DNA of 64,000 bases from Methylacidiphilum caldifontis (GTDB lineage: Bacteria; Verrucomicrobiota; Verrucomicrobiia; Methylacidiphilales; Methylacidiphilaceae). Below are positions 8,170 through 17,585 of this stretch, one piece after another (position 1 is the stretch's first letter; every line of letters starts with the position of its first letter). Under the pieces are notes generated by a model, which was not told where the DNA came from, made no database searches, and worked only from the letters and a program-made list of their open reading frames with translations. A program made the position numbers and the translations under genes. The stretch covers positions 2,190,699 through 2,254,698 of the forward strand of contig NZ_CP065957.1 of NCBI RefSeq assembly GCF_017310505.1, in the 5' to 3' direction.

Positions 8170-9633
8170 TTAAAATAAAAAGGCCATTCCTAAAATAAAA
8201 AGGGCTGAACAAAACGTTGTGCATCGGGAGCGAAAATTTGGCCCCAGGTAGTTGATCATAATTTTAGCTTCATGGTCGTAAGATTTCCAGATTTGTGTAG
8301 CTTGAACGAAAAGCGCACTAAACCTATACAAATAGAAAAAAAGAAAAATAATTGCCAAGGAAAAGCTCAATATAAAAAGCAGGGATGAGAGGAATGTCCA
8401 GTTATAGGAGTAGGACTTCCATCCTGAGGGAATGTTGAGTGTAAAAAAAAGTTCTTGATGAAAAGGGCTCTTTTCTTTTGTTTTCGTCATCACTTTAATC
8501 TCCCAGTTTCCTGGATGAGAAAAATTTGTTGCCGAGAAAGAATAAGTGGTTTCCTTTTCTTTCCTCATAGCCGGGGCAACAACGTGGTAGGGACTAGTCC
8601 TATCTTTTAAGATCACAACCACGCTTTGCGCTAAATGAGGAGAGTTAATTTTGGCATCTGGAAATTGTAATTTAAAAGGAAGAGAAGAAAAGGGATTAAA
8701 GGAAAAGGAAACGATATTCGTTTTGCCTGTGATCTGTTCATGAAAGGGCAGAAGTGTGGAAGAAAAAGAGAACAAAGATGTCCCCTTGAAAGCGATCAAG
8801 AAAAGAAGAATGCAAGCGATCCAGCACTCTAAAACATAACTGGGAAGGGAAAAGGAGGACATTTTGTTAAACCGAACAGCGTTAATGGGAAAAGAACAGA
8901 AATGATCGGGGCCTAAGGATCGCATAAGGATACCTGTAGAGCTTGGTTCAGCAAAAAATTGGTGATAGAGCCGAAAAAAGAGCAGCAGGCCACTTAAGAG
9001 CAAGAACCAAGGAAAAGAGGAAAAAAATGAAGTGGAATAAAGAGAAACCTCAAAGGAAAACCAGCCTAAGCTTAGGAAGAAAAGACCCATGGGTAGATCC
9101 AAAAGCTTTCCAAGATAGGCTAAAGAAAAGCAAAGTAGCTTTCGTCCATAATGTTGTTCTTCAATAAAGGGGATAAGAACAAAAAGAAAGATCAAATAAC
9201 TGCCAGCTATAATCTCCAAGCAAAAAAGTCCAAGAAAAGGGAAAAAAAAATGAGAAGGGAATGATTCCAACCCTCTCAGCCGGAAGGCTTCGGTTAAAAA
9301 AAAGAGTATACTGAACAAAAGGTCAAAGAGTTTGGTAACTATAGATTTCTTTCTTTTAAACTGCTGCAGTCTTATAAAAAAAAGAACAAAACAAAGACTG
9401 ACTAAAATTAAAGGATAAGTAAAGGGGTCTCGGAGCAAGATTAAACCAGTAAGGACTAGTAAAAAAGACAAGAGAAGAATGAGAAATAACTTTTTTTTGA
9501 GTTTTTGAAATCCCTCTTCTTTAATATCCATGACCATCAGGAGCTTGGGGAAAAATAAAAAAAAGTTCAAAAATACACCCAAGCCCACTGAAATGCCAAG
9601 AGTGATTAAAAAAGAGAAGATATCTCTAAACAT
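8170..9633 (-). CDS. CopD-like polytopic membrane protein with C-terminal extracytoplasmic domain
   Basis: 487 residues from the ATG at 9633 (an in-frame TTG lies two codons upstream). The first 290 or so residues hold about eight membrane helices rich in Phe and Leu. They are followed by a soluble beta-type segment and one final membrane helix. The soluble part has the spacing of the CopD/FixH/YtkA-like domain, with a run ending in SHPGNWEIKVMTK, where CopD proteins have GxWxVxV. CopD proteins bring copper into the cytoplasm or handle it at the membrane. I see no convincing Cys/Met copper site, so a copper role is only suggested. The minus-strand two-component genes end 56 bp upstream of its start. 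Confidence 0.5.
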   Translation of the reverse strand: MFRDIFSFLITLGISVGLGVFLNFFLFFPKLLMVMDIKEEGFQKLKKKLFLILLLSFLLVLTGLILLRDPFTYPLILVSLCFVLFFIRLQQFKRKKSIVTKLFDLLFSILFFLTEAFRLRGLESFPSHFFFPFLGLFCLEIIAGSYLIFLFVLIPFIEEQHYGRKLLCFSLAYLGKLLDLPMGLFFLSLGWFSFEVSLYSTSFFSSFPWFLLLSGLLLFFRLYHQFFAEPSSTGILMRSLGPDHFCSFPINAVRFNKMSSFSLPSYVLECWIACILLFLIAFKGTSLFSFSSTLLPFHEQITGKTNIVSFSFNPFSSLPFKLQFPDAKINSPHLAQSVVVILKDRTSPYHVVAPAMRKEKETTYSFSATNFSHPGNWEIKVMTKTKEKSPFHQELFFTLNIPSGWKSYSYNWTFLSSLLFILSFSLAIIFLFFYLYRFSALFVQATQIWKSYDHEAKIMINYLGPNFRSRCTTFCSALFILGMAFLF

Positions 9634-9689
9634 GATCAATATTTCAGGCCTTTTTTATAATAGAACATAAAGCTTATTCCAAGCTTTTA

Positions 9690-10373
9690 TTAGCCAGGAG
9701 AAATGTTTGTTTGATGCCAAGAAATGGCGTAATGGACCAGTTCGGTTCCACTTTGGAGTTTTAGTTTTTGCTTTATGCTTGCCCGGTAAGCCTCAATGGT
9801 CTTGATACTTAAATGGAGTTGATCGGCGATCTGTCTTGAACTTAGCCCTTTGCCGATGAGTTGAAAAACTTCCAGTTCACGGTCGCTTAATTTTCCCAAG
9901 GGACTAGACTTAAAAGGGGAGCTCTTTTTGCCTGTAAATCCTTCCAGGATTCGCGATGAAATTTCATCGCTAACAAATATGTTTCCTTCTAGAATTTTGT
10001 GTATGGCATGAAGAAGTTTATCCGCTCCTTCTGATTTCATGAGGTAACCCTTTGCGCCTGCCCGCAGTAGCCTTTCAGCAAAAAGCGATTCCTCATGCAT
10101 GGACAGGACAAGAATAGGTATTTCAGGATATATAGCATGAATATCTTTGACAAGCTCAAGACCACTTTTCCCCGGTAATGAAATATCGACCAGGACAATA
10201 TCCGGTTTTAGTTTTTCGACAAGTTCAAATCCCTTTTGAGCGTTCTGAGCCATTCCGATTACCTTTAAAGAGGGATCACTACTAATTATTTGTGCTATGC
10301 CCTCTAGAAGGATGGCATGGTCGTCGATAACAAGAACTCCTTTTTTGTTGGTCTCTGCAAGGTTTTCCTTCAT
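9690..10373 (-). CDS. NarL/FixJ-type response regulator
   Basis: 227 residues with a receiver domain (about 12-130) and a LuxR-type helix-turn-helix (about 160-220). The acidic pair is at residues 17-18, the phospho-accepting Asp at 63 (VLVDISLPG), the switch Ser at 91 (VLSMHEE) and the conserved Lys at about 113 (GYLMKS). The output domain shows LSDRELEVFQLIGKGLSSRQIA and SIKTIEAYRASIKQKL. Its start overlaps the end of the sensor kinase gene by 4 bp, so the two form a translationally coupled pair. Target genes cannot be read from this sequence. Confidence 0.93.
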   Translation of the reverse strand: MKENLAETNKKGVLVIDDHAILLEGIAQIISSDPSLKVIGMAQNAQKGFELVEKLKPDIVLVDISLPGKSGLELVKDIHAIYPEIPILVLSMHEESLFAERLLRAGAKGYLMKSEGADKLLHAIHKILEGNIFVSDEISSRILEGFTGKKSSPFKSSPLGKLSDRELEVFQLIGKGLSSRQIADQLHLSIKTIEAYRASIKQKLKLQSGTELVHYAISWHQTNISPG

Positions 10374-11473
10374 ACCTTTTCTCGGGATTCGGTTTTAGAT
10401 TTTACAAAAGAAGGCAGACTGCAAATGACTTTAGTCCCTTTGCCCGGCAAAGAGTCGATAGTCAAATTTGCTCCAATCATTGCTGCCCTGTAAAGCATTG
10501 ATCGAAATCCTAAACCTTTATTTAGTCCTTCTTTGATTTTCATGCCCATCCCGTTATCTTCGACTTGAAGAAAAATAGTTCCAGCTGTCTCTCCAAAAGT
10601 TATATTGATCTGTGTAGCCTGGGAATGTTTTATTGCATTGTTTATGGCCTCTTGGGCGATGCGATAAATTTGGATAATGAAAGAGGGATTAGGGATAATA
10701 GGCTCTCCAATCAAATGGAACTGGCAACCAATATGAGTATTTTTCGATGTATTTTGTGAAAGATCCATCAATGAAGAAATGAGATCCGAGGTGGTCATTG
10801 CCAGGGGTGCAAGGCCCTTTGCAATGTCCCGAGCAGAAGTAGCTGCTTGCCTAGCTAACTTAGCTATTTCGGTAGCGAGTTCTTTTCCCTTTTCGGTCTT
10901 TTCATGAAGTTCTTGAGCAAGAAATTGGGCTTTGAATTCAATACCAATAAGCAGTTGGCAAAGGCTATCATGAATGTCTTGACCAATTCTTTGCCTTTCC
11001 TGTTCACTCGCTTCTAAAGCCGCCTTTTCTAGGGCTTTTCTTTCCCTAATGTCCCTGACTAACACGCTCACTATTTTGCCTTCTTGCAAAACCACTTCGC
11101 TGGTAGAAATTTCCATGAAAAAAGTGGTTTTATCTTTCTTTTGCCCAAGCAGCTCGTATTGGTTAATCCTGTTTTTTTTCTTTTTGGATAAAAAATTACG
11201 CATCCATTTTTGTCGATAAGGAGGAGCGAGTAATTCGACAAAAGGCTTTTTGTAAAGCTCCATCCTATAATATCCAAAGAGTTCCTCAGCTGTCTTGTTT
11301 GAAAGTTTAATATTCCCTTCGCTATCTAAGACCAATAACCCTTCTCCAATATTGTGAATGACATTAAAAATCCATTGAGCAATGCTGCAGTAAGAAGGTT
11401 CGGTTTCATGTTGAAGGCATTGGGATATAGTTAAACTGCATTTTTTATCCTCATCCAACCAACTATTTTCCAT
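10370..11473 (-). CDS. PAS-domain sensor histidine kinase (HisKA_3 type)
   Basis: 367 residues. There is a PAS domain at about 35-145 (LLVLDSEGNI, then NKTAEELFGY), a HisKA_3 dimerisation segment with the phosphorylated His at 168 (RQRIGQDIHDSL), and a C-terminal ATPase with N box (AQEAINNAIKHS) and G boxes (VEDNGMGM, GLGFRSM). No membrane helix or signal peptide is visible, so it is probably a cytoplasmic sensor whose PAS domain reads a ligand, redox or energy state. It is the partner of the downstream LuxR-type regulator. The 168 bp upstream (11474-11641) are A+T-rich and hold no gene. Confidence 0.92.
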   Translation of the reverse strand: MENSWLDEDKKCSLTISQCLQHETEPSYCSIAQWIFNVIHNIGEGLLVLDSEGNIKLSNKTAEELFGYYRMELYKKPFVELLAPPYRQKWMRNFLSKKKKNRINQYELLGQKKDKTTFFMEISTSEVVLQEGKIVSVLVRDIRERKALEKAALEASEQERQRIGQDIHDSLCQLLIGIEFKAQFLAQELHEKTEKGKELATEIAKLARQAATSARDIAKGLAPLAMTTSDLISSLMDLSQNTSKNTHIGCQFHLIGEPIIPNPSFIIQIYRIAQEAINNAIKHSQATQINITFGETAGTIFLQVEDNGMGMKIKEGLNKGLGFRSMLYRAAMIGANLTIDSLPGKGTKVICSLPSFVKSKTESREKV

Positions 11474-11641
11474 TTTTGGAGTAATAAATATGATGTTTAT
11501 AAATGATTTCCTTATACAATATAGGCAATAATCGTATGAGGCAATAAAAAATGATTATCTTATAAAAAAGATTATAGCAATAGTTTTTTAAAAGGTATCC
11601 TCTTTGATTTGAAGCAGTTGAGATGGGGGAAAAGGTTGAGA

Positions 11642-13387
11642 TTACATTTCTTGAAGTGCTTCGATGCCAAGAAGATTAAGTCCTAAGGCAAGGGTTTGAG
11701 CGGTGCATTCGCAGAAGGCGATCCGGCGTTCTCTTATATAGGGTGTGGGTGCTCCAAGAACAGGACAAAGTTCATAAAACTTATGAAAGTCCTTGGCCAA
11801 GGAATACAAATAGTTGCATAAATGGTGCGGAGAGTTTTCTTCAATTGCAAGGTTCAGTGCATATTTAAAACTTAATAGAGTTTTGAGTAATTCTATTTCC
11901 TGGGGTTGAAGTTCTTCGGTTTCAAATTTTAAAGATGTAAATCCAAGGGTAGAATAGTAACCCTGGGAAGAGGCTTTTTTTAAAATAGAACAGATTCGTA
12001 CATGGGCATTGATAAGGTAAGGTGCGGTGTTGCCATCAAAGGAAAGAAGTTTTTCCCATTTGAAAATATAATCGAGGATACGGTTTTGAGAAAGATCAGC
12101 ATACTTTAGAGCTCCTACACCGACAGCTCTAGCGATTTCTCTTTTTTTTTCTTCAGATAGATCCTTTCGTTTGGCTTCAATGAGCTCATAAGCCCGGTTT
12201 TCTGCTTCCTCAAGAAGTTCTCTAAGCTTTATCGAAGTGCCTTCTCTTGTTTTGAGTGGCTTTTTGTCTTCTCCAAGTATAGAACCAAAGTAGACATGTT
12301 CCAACCGAACATTAATCCCCAAAATTTGAGCAAGGGCAAAGAGTTGACTGAAATGGAGTTTTTGTCTTGCATCGGTAACGTAAATAATTCTTTGGGCATT
12401 CCAATTTTGTATCCGGAAAAGCAGAGTCGCTATGTCTGTTGTGGCATAAAGAAATGCACCGTCACTTTTGCGAATGAGCATGGGCTTGTCGGTTAATTCG
12501 GGAAAATCTTTTCCAAAAAAAACGCAAACAGCTCCTTCACTCTGTTGGGCTATCCCCTTTTTAAGGAGCTCTTCGACAATTTGGCCAAGCATGGGGTTAT
12601 AAAAACTCTCTCCCAGGGAAAAATCGAATTTTACGTTTAATCGTTTGTAAATTTTGTCCAATTCTCCAAGGGAAGCGTTGACGAAATTTGCCCAAAGCCT
12701 TGTGTTCTCAGCATCTCCAGACTGTAATTTTTGCAACTCTTTTTTTGCTTCTTCTCTTAGTTGTCCAGAGTCGATAGATTCTTTCTGGATTTTTACATAA
12801 AGTTCTTCGAGGTATTCCAGGGGTCTTGTGAGCAGGTCGGACTCATTACCATATTTTTTGTATCCCAAGATAACCATTCCAAACTGTGTTCCCCAATCTC
12901 CAAGATGATTATCGGAAATAACGCGGTGGCCTAAAAACAAGTTTAATCTACGCAGGACATCTCCAAGAATTGTACTCCGAAGATGGCCCACATGTAACTG
13001 CTTAGCTATATTTGGACTCGAAAAGTCCAGGACAATGGTCTGGGGTTCTTTTGTCTGCTCGATCCCCAGCCGTGGATCGGAGCGCATAGCTAAAAAGGCC
13101 TTAAGATAGGCATTGGGTTTTACTTTGAAATTTAAAAACCCATTGCCTCCTACCTCAGGATGAAAAATAACAGAGCTTTCTCCCATGGCATTGGCTAATT
13201 CTAAAGCTAATTTCCTTGGATTTTCTTTGAGTGCTTGGGCGATAACAAAGGCGATGTTGCTTTGAAAGTCACCAAAAGAAGGGTTGGAACAGGGTTCGAC
13301 AATCGGGCTAAAGGGAATGTCCTGACCAAACTTTTGGTCAAGGGCGTTTTTCAATGATTCTAAAATCAAATCGAGAGGGAATTTCAT
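11642..13387 (-). CDS. argS: Arginyl-tRNA synthetase
   Basis: 581 residues, the normal length for a class I ArgRS, which charges tRNA-Arg with arginine. The N-terminal Add-1 domain (about 1-110) is followed by the HIGH-type signature HVGH at 132-135 within SPNIAKQLHVGHLRST. The KMSKS loop is replaced by LKTREGTSIKL, as in many bacterial ArgRS. The anticodon-binding helical domain follows DGNTAPYLINAHVRI. The gene stands alone on the minus strand between the two-component pair and the divergent rpsT. Confidence 0.96.
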   Translation of the reverse strand: MKFPLDLILESLKNALDQKFGQDIPFSPIVEPCSNPSFGDFQSNIAFVIAQALKENPRKLALELANAMGESSVIFHPEVGGNGFLNFKVKPNAYLKAFLAMRSDPRLGIEQTKEPQTIVLDFSSPNIAKQLHVGHLRSTILGDVLRRLNLFLGHRVISDNHLGDWGTQFGMVILGYKKYGNESDLLTRPLEYLEELYVKIQKESIDSGQLREEAKKELQKLQSGDAENTRLWANFVNASLGELDKIYKRLNVKFDFSLGESFYNPMLGQIVEELLKKGIAQQSEGAVCVFFGKDFPELTDKPMLIRKSDGAFLYATTDIATLLFRIQNWNAQRIIYVTDARQKLHFSQLFALAQILGINVRLEHVYFGSILGEDKKPLKTREGTSIKLRELLEEAENRAYELIEAKRKDLSEEKKREIARAVGVGALKYADLSQNRILDYIFKWEKLLSFDGNTAPYLINAHVRICSILKKASSQGYYSTLGFTSLKFETEELQPQEIELLKTLLSFKYALNLAIEENSPHHLCNYLYSLAKDFHKFYELCPVLGAPTPYIRERRIAFCECTAQTLALGLNLLGIEALQEM

Positions 13388-13492
13388 AAGGATCTCTATT
13401 TTTTTTATAAGGCCAATCTAAAATCTTTTTACAAATATGACTGGAAAGAAAAAAGAGGCGAGGTAAAAATTTTAAAACAAGCTCTATTTTAC

Positions 13493-13519
13493 TTGACATA
13501 GGCTAAAATTTTTTAAGAT
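13493..13519 (+). promoter_or_regulatory. Candidate rpsT promoter
   Basis: A perfect TTGACA sits at 13493-13498 and a TAAGAT -10-like element at 13514-13519, 15 bases apart. Start of transcription would fall near 13526, only about five bases before the ATG of rpsT at 13531. No Shine-Dalgarno lies in between. Confidence 0.5.
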
Positions 13520-13530
13520 TAATTCTTCCT

Positions 13531-13800
13531 ATGCCCAATACAAAATCGGCTGAAAAACATTTACGGAAAAGTTCAAGGAAAAGAATTTTTAATCTGAAAG
13601 CAAAAAAAGAACTTAAAGAGCATCTTAAACAGCTTAAAGATTTGATGGAAGCCAAAAAGAAGGATGAGGCATTAGCCTTTTTTCCTAAAATTCAATCCTT
13701 GCTCGATCGGTTAGTAAAGAGAAAAAAGCTTGTCGCTAATAATGCAAATCGTAAAAAAAGAAGAATATTAGAAAAAATATCAAAAATAAACGGTTCTTGA
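13531..13800 (+). CDS. rpsT: 30S ribosomal protein S20
   Basis: 89 residues, very basic and helical, with the S20 opening MPNTKSAEKHLRKSSRKR and the closing ANNANRKKRR segment. S20 binds the 5' domain of 16S rRNA early in 30S assembly. No ribosome-binding site is visible before the ATG and a good promoter ends just upstream, so the mRNA may have a very short leader. S20 autoregulation is known in other bacteria, but nothing here shows it directly. Confidence 0.95.
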   Translation: MPNTKSAEKHLRKSSRKRIFNLKAKKELKEHLKQLKDLMEAKKKDEALAFFPKIQSLLDRLVKRKKLVANNANRKKRRILEKISKINGS

Positions 13801-13873
13801 ATTCCTTGATCTTATGGTTTAATTATATTAAACTTTACCATTATATCAATTTTTTTTACCCATTAATCCAACC

Positions 13874-14653
13874 GTGATTCCCATTAAGAGAGGTAGAGAC
13901 ATTGAGGCGATGCGGCGCAGTTGCCGTGTAGTTACTGAAGTTATCGAAAAAATTAAACAGGTTCTTGCTCCAGGCATCACTACTGCCGAAGTGGATCAAT
14001 ATGCCGCCCATGTTATCCAATCCTATGGGGCTAAAAGTGCGTTTCTTGGGTACAGGGGTTTTCCAGGAAACATCTGTATATCCATTAACGAAGAAGTAGT
14101 TCATGGGATTGGAGGAAAACGCAAAATCTGCTATGGTGATCTTGTCAAACTCGATGTAGGTATTGTGCTGGATGGTTGGATTGGGGACACCGCAAAAACT
14201 TATCCGGTTGGAACGGTCGATGTCGAAGATTTGAGGTTAATGGAGGTGACAAGTACCGCCCTTATGGTGGGAATAGCTCAAGCGCGTGTGGGGAACAGGG
14301 TAGGTGATATTTCTTCAGCCATAGAGAGGTATGTGTTAGAGCAGGGATTCCAGGTTGTCAAAGATTTTGTTGGTCATGGCGTTGGTCGTAAACTTCATGA
14401 AGAACCACCTATTCCTAATTTTGGTAAGGCAGGCCATGGGCCAAAGTTAAAAGAGGGTATGATCCTTGCCATAGAGCCGATGGTCAATCGGGGTACAGCA
14501 AAGGTGTTAATCCTTCAAGATGGTTGGACAGCGGTGACAGAAGATAGGCAAAGGTCGGCTCACTTTGAGCATACTGTATTGGTCACAAAGAAAGGACCTG
14601 AAATTTTGACTTTGTTGGAGAAAGATATAGAGTTAGATTGTTGTATACATTAA
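13874..14653 (+). CDS. map: Methionine aminopeptidase, type I
   Basis: 259 residues. It removes the initiator methionine from nascent proteins. The five metal ligands are visible: Asp in KLDVGIVLDGW, Asp in IGDTAKTY, His in GHGVGRKLHE, Glu in LAIEPMV and Glu in HFEHTVLV. The start appears to be GTG at 13874, giving MIPIKRGRDIEAMRR, with no clear Shine-Dalgarno in front. It lies upstream of rpmJ in the position usual for map in the alpha ribosomal operon, but infA, usually found between map and rpmJ, is absent here. Confidence 0.95.
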   Translation: MIPIKRGRDIEAMRRSCRVVTEVIEKIKQVLAPGITTAEVDQYAAHVIQSYGAKSAFLGYRGFPGNICISINEEVVHGIGGKRKICYGDLVKLDVGIVLDGWIGDTAKTYPVGTVDVEDLRLMEVTSTALMVGIAQARVGNRVGDISSAIERYVLEQGFQVVKDFVGHGVGRKLHEEPPIPNFGKAGHGPKLKEGMILAIEPMVNRGTAKVLILQDGWTAVTEDRQRSAHFEHTVLVTKKGPEILTLLEKDIELDCCIH

Positions 14654-14730
14654 AAAACTCTTGAATTTTTTTCTTTTTTGAATATTTAAGACCTTCTGCA
14701 TTTATTTATTAAATAACTCTAGGAAAGACA

Positions 14731-14847
14731 ATGAAAGTAAGAGCTTCAGTCAGAAGAAGAACGGCTGATTGTCAAGTCGTTCGAAGAAAAGGTAGAATTT
14801 ACATCATAAACAAGAAGAATCCTCGATTAAAACAAAGACAGGGATAA
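14731..14847 (+). CDS. rpmJ: 50S ribosomal protein L36
   Basis: A 38-residue basic protein beginning [10 protein letters not shown] with [17 protein letters not shown] at its end, preceded by the ribosome-binding site AGGAAAG. The zinc-type L36 has CxxC and a later Cys/His. Here only one Cys (TADCQ) is visible, so it looks like a variant lacking most zinc ligands. It lies between map and rpsM, its usual operon place. Confidence 0.93.
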   Translation: MKVRASVRRRTADCQVVRRKGRIYIINKKNPRLKQRQG

Positions 14848-14872
14848 TTTTTATCTGAAAGGGTAAATCACC

Positions 14873-15268
14873 ATGGCCAGGATATTGGGAGTCGAAATAC
14901 CGGGAAACAAGCCTTTAATTTCAGCTCTTCCTGTTATATATGGGATAGGGAGATCTCGAGCTAAACTCATTTGTGAGCAAGCTGAACTCAATCCTCAAAT
15001 GAGGGCAAAGGATTTGACCAATCAGCAGATCAACCGGATCATACAGGTGATTGAAGAGAATGGGTTTGTTATTGAAGGCGACTTAAGAAGAGAGATTCAA
15101 CAGAATATTAAAAGGCTTCAATCCATCCGTTGTTATAGGGGAATAAGGCATATCAGAGGTCTTCCTGTAAGAGGACAGAGAACTTCAACCAATGCCCGGA
15201 CAAGAAAAGGTCCAAGAAAGACTATTGGGGTTGTAAGAAGAAAAGAAGCCAAGAAAGGAAAAGTTTAA
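14873..15268 (+). CDS. rpsM: 30S ribosomal protein S13
   Basis: 131 residues with the S13 signature: [13 protein letters not shown] at the start, YGIGRSRAK (helix-hairpin-helix) and the closing [20 protein letters not shown]13 contacts the head of the 30S subunit and the P-site tRNA. It sits 25 bp after rpmJ, with GAAAGG as ribosome-binding site. Confidence 0.97.
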   Translation: MARILGVEIPGNKPLISALPVIYGIGRSRAKLICEQAELNPQMRAKDLTNQQINRIIQVIEENGFVIEGDLRREIQQNIKRLQSIRCYRGIRHIRGLPVRGQRTSTNARTRKGPRKTIGVVRRKEAKKGKV

Positions 15269-15319
15269 ATGTTCCATCGAAGGACAAGATTATAAAATCT
15301 AATGTAAAACGAGGATGCG

Positions 15320-15856
15320 ATGGCGGATAACAATCAAGAAAAGAAAGTTAAAGCTAAAGAGGGAAATTCCCAGCCAACGGCTAGTGATTCAGCCGAGAAG
15401 AAGCAGGGGGTAAAGAAAAAAGAAAATCAAGGGGAGGTTGTTTCTTCGACTGTTTTGTTGAATCAAGAACAAGAGAAAGTAAAGATCCCTAAAGTTCGTG
15501 CAAGCAAAGCGATATATAATGGGATAGTGAACATTTTGGCGACATTCAATAATACGATTGTGACGATCACTGATATGTCAGGAAAAACTATCGCTTGGTC
15601 TAGTGCAGGAAAATGTGGATTCAGAGGAACAAAAAAGTCAACAGCTTATGTAGCCCAGCTTGTTGCCCAAGATGCCGCAAGGCAGGCTATGGGTCATGGC
15701 ATGAAAGAAGTTATTGTAAAAGTTAAGGGTCCAGGAACAGGCAGGGAGTCGGCGATAAGGGCCCTTCAGGCTGTGGGTTTGGAGGTTACATCGATACTTG
15801 ATGTGACACCCATACCCCATAACGGCTGTCGACCCAAAAAGCAACGAAGGGTATAA
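15320..15856 (+). CDS. rpsK: 30S ribosomal protein S11 with N-terminal extension
   Basis: 178 residues against about 129 for most S11 proteins. The S11 domain begins near residue 60 ([19 protein letters not shown]) and ends with the normal [16 protein letters not shown] tail. The first 55 or so residues are a low-complexity, Lys/Glu/Gln-rich extension with no counterpart in typical S11. The ATG at 15320 follows GAGGATGCG, and no start codon with a better ribosome-binding site is obvious nearer the conserved domain. S11 forms part of the 30S platform at the mRNA exit. Confidence 0.95.
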   Translation: MADNNQEKKVKAKEGNSQPTASDSAEKKQGVKKKENQGEVVSSTVLLNQEQEKVKIPKVRASKAIYNGIVNILATFNNTIVTITDMSGKTIAWSSAGKCGFRGTKKSTAYVAQLVAQDAARQAMGHGMKEVIVKVKGPGTGRESAIRALQAVGLEVTSILDVTPIPHNGCRPKKQRRV

Positions 15857-15879
15857 TATTATAAAAGGGAAAGAAAGTC

Positions 15880-16488
15880 ATGGCGAAGTACATCGGTCCA
15901 AAGGCAAAAATTTCGAGACGTTTCAATGTCGCTCTGTTTGGTCCCAATAAGGCGTTGGAGCGTAAACCTTATCCTCCTGGTATCCATGGTCAAAGGACAG
16001 GCAAAAAGAAAACTGATTATGCGATTGCCTTGGGGGAAAAGCAAAAGTTAAGGTTTATGTATGGGATTACGGAGAGGCAGTTTAATCGTTATTTTAACAT
16101 TGCCCATAAGAAAAAAGGGGTAACCGGAGAGGTTCTTCTCCAGATTCTTGAAGAAAGGTTGGATAACGTGGTTTATCGGTTGTGTTTTGCAACAAGTAGG
16201 ATGGAAGCCAGGCAGCTGGTTAATCACGGTCATATTTTTGTCAATGGTAAAAAAGTGAATATTCCAAGTTTCAGGACTAAGCCAGGTGATGTGATCGAGA
16301 TTTGCCCCAGACCTCAATCAAGGAAACTTGCTTTACGTAATCTTGAAGCGATGAAAGGGGTGAAGATTCCCGATTGGCTTTCTTTGGAAGCAGATAATCT
16401 TAAAGGGATGGTTAAGAGAGTTCCCACACGGGATGAAATACAACCCATTGTCAACGAACAGCTTGTTGTTGAATTTTACTCGAAATAA
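15880..16488 (+). CDS. rpsD: 30S ribosomal protein S4
   Basis: 202 residues. The N-terminal region lacks the zinc-binding cysteines (C- type S4), followed by the S4 RNA-binding domain (EERLDNVVYRLCFATSRMEARQLVNHGHI). S4 nucleates 30S assembly on 16S rRNA and in many bacteria represses the alpha operon. I cannot identify its mRNA target here. A ribosome-binding site (AAAGGGAAAG) lies in front of the ATG. Confidence 0.97.
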   Translation: MAKYIGPKAKISRRFNVALFGPNKALERKPYPPGIHGQRTGKKKTDYAIALGEKQKLRFMYGITERQFNRYFNIAHKKKGVTGEVLLQILEERLDNVVYRLCFATSRMEARQLVNHGHIFVNGKKVNIPSFRTKPGDVIEICPRPQSRKLALRNLEAMKGVKIPDWLSLEADNLKGMVKRVPTRDEIQPIVNEQLVVEFYSK

Positions 16489-16544
16489 TACATACAAGTT
16501 GAGAAAAATCATTAATATCCTTTGTGAAGGAGTTTTAGGGTGTT

Positions 16545-17558
16545 ATGGCTATACGTTTAGGAAGATTTGAAATGCCCCGTTCCATCATTAAAGATGAAAC
16601 GGTATCGAATGCGACATTTGGTAAATATATTATAGAACCTTTTGAATCTGGGTATGGTCATACTCTAGGTAATTCTTTGCGCCGTATTCTATTGTCTTCT
16701 CTGGAAGGAGCGGCTATATCTTCGGTTAAAATCGATGGGGTCATGCATGAGTTTACGACTATAGAAGGTGTCGTTGAAGATGTCGTGGACATTGTTTTAA
16801 ACCTTAAAAAAGTGTTGATTAAAATGCCAGATAGGCAGACACGGGTTTTTCGCATCGATGTTGTCAAAGAAGGTGCTGTTAGTGCTGGGGATATTCAAGT
16901 TGATCCCGGGGTAGAGATTGTCAATCCCGATCAACTGATCTGCACACTAGATAAAAAACAGCATTTTGTTATGGAGCTTGAAGTCAAGGTGGGCAGAGGT
17001 TTTCTTTTGAGTGAGTATAACAAAAAACAGGATCAGTCGATTGGTGTTATTCCGATCGATTGTCTTTTTTCTCCGGTCCGACACGTGAAATATGCGGTTG
17101 AAAATACTCGGGTGGGACAAAGGACTGACTACGATCGGTTGATTTTCGAGATATGGACGGATGGGAGGATTAATCCTGATGATGCTTTAGTTCAATCAGC
17201 TGCGATCTTGCAGCATCATCTTGATATTTTTGTGCAATATGGCAAAGAACCGGTTGAATTTGAAAAGCCCAAACCTCCTATTAAAGAAGAAGAAAACAGG
17301 CTTCGTAAGATCCTTAATATGAGTGTAAATGAAATTGAGCTTTCAGTTAGAGCTGCCAACTGTTTAAACAATGCGAACATAACAACGGTTGGCCAGCTGG
17401 CAATGAAGACAGAAGCCGAAATGCTCAAATATAGGAATTTTGGGAAAAAATCCTTGAACGAGATTAAAGAAAAACTGGCTTCTCTTGGTCTTTCCTTGGG
17501 GATGAAATTTGATCCTAGTCTTCTTGAGCAGACTGAAGAGAAAGTATTTAAGGAATAA
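16545..17558 (+). CDS. rpoA: RNA polymerase alpha subunit
   Basis: 337 residues. The N-terminal assembly domain includes GYGHTLGNSLRRILLSSLEGAA, which contacts beta and beta'. A short linker leads to the C-terminal DNA/activator-binding domain (residues about 255-325; ELSVRAANCLNNANI, then KSLNEIKEKLASLGLSLG). AAGGAGTTTTAGGG precedes the start. The position between rpsD and rplQ is standard. Confidence 0.98.
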   Translation: MAIRLGRFEMPRSIIKDETVSNATFGKYIIEPFESGYGHTLGNSLRRILLSSLEGAAISSVKIDGVMHEFTTIEGVVEDVVDIVLNLKKVLIKMPDRQTRVFRIDVVKEGAVSAGDIQVDPGVEIVNPDQLICTLDKKQHFVMELEVKVGRGFLLSEYNKKQDQSIGVIPIDCLFSPVRHVKYAVENTRVGQRTDYDRLIFEIWTDGRINPDDALVQSAAILQHHLDIFVQYGKEPVEFEKPKPPIKEEENRLRKILNMSVNEIELSVRAANCLNNANITTVGQLAMKTEAEMLKYRNFGKKSLNEIKEKLASLGLSLGMKFDPSLLEQTEEKVFKE

Positions 17559-17585
17559 AAGTTTTTATTTGGTTCAGGAGGGATC

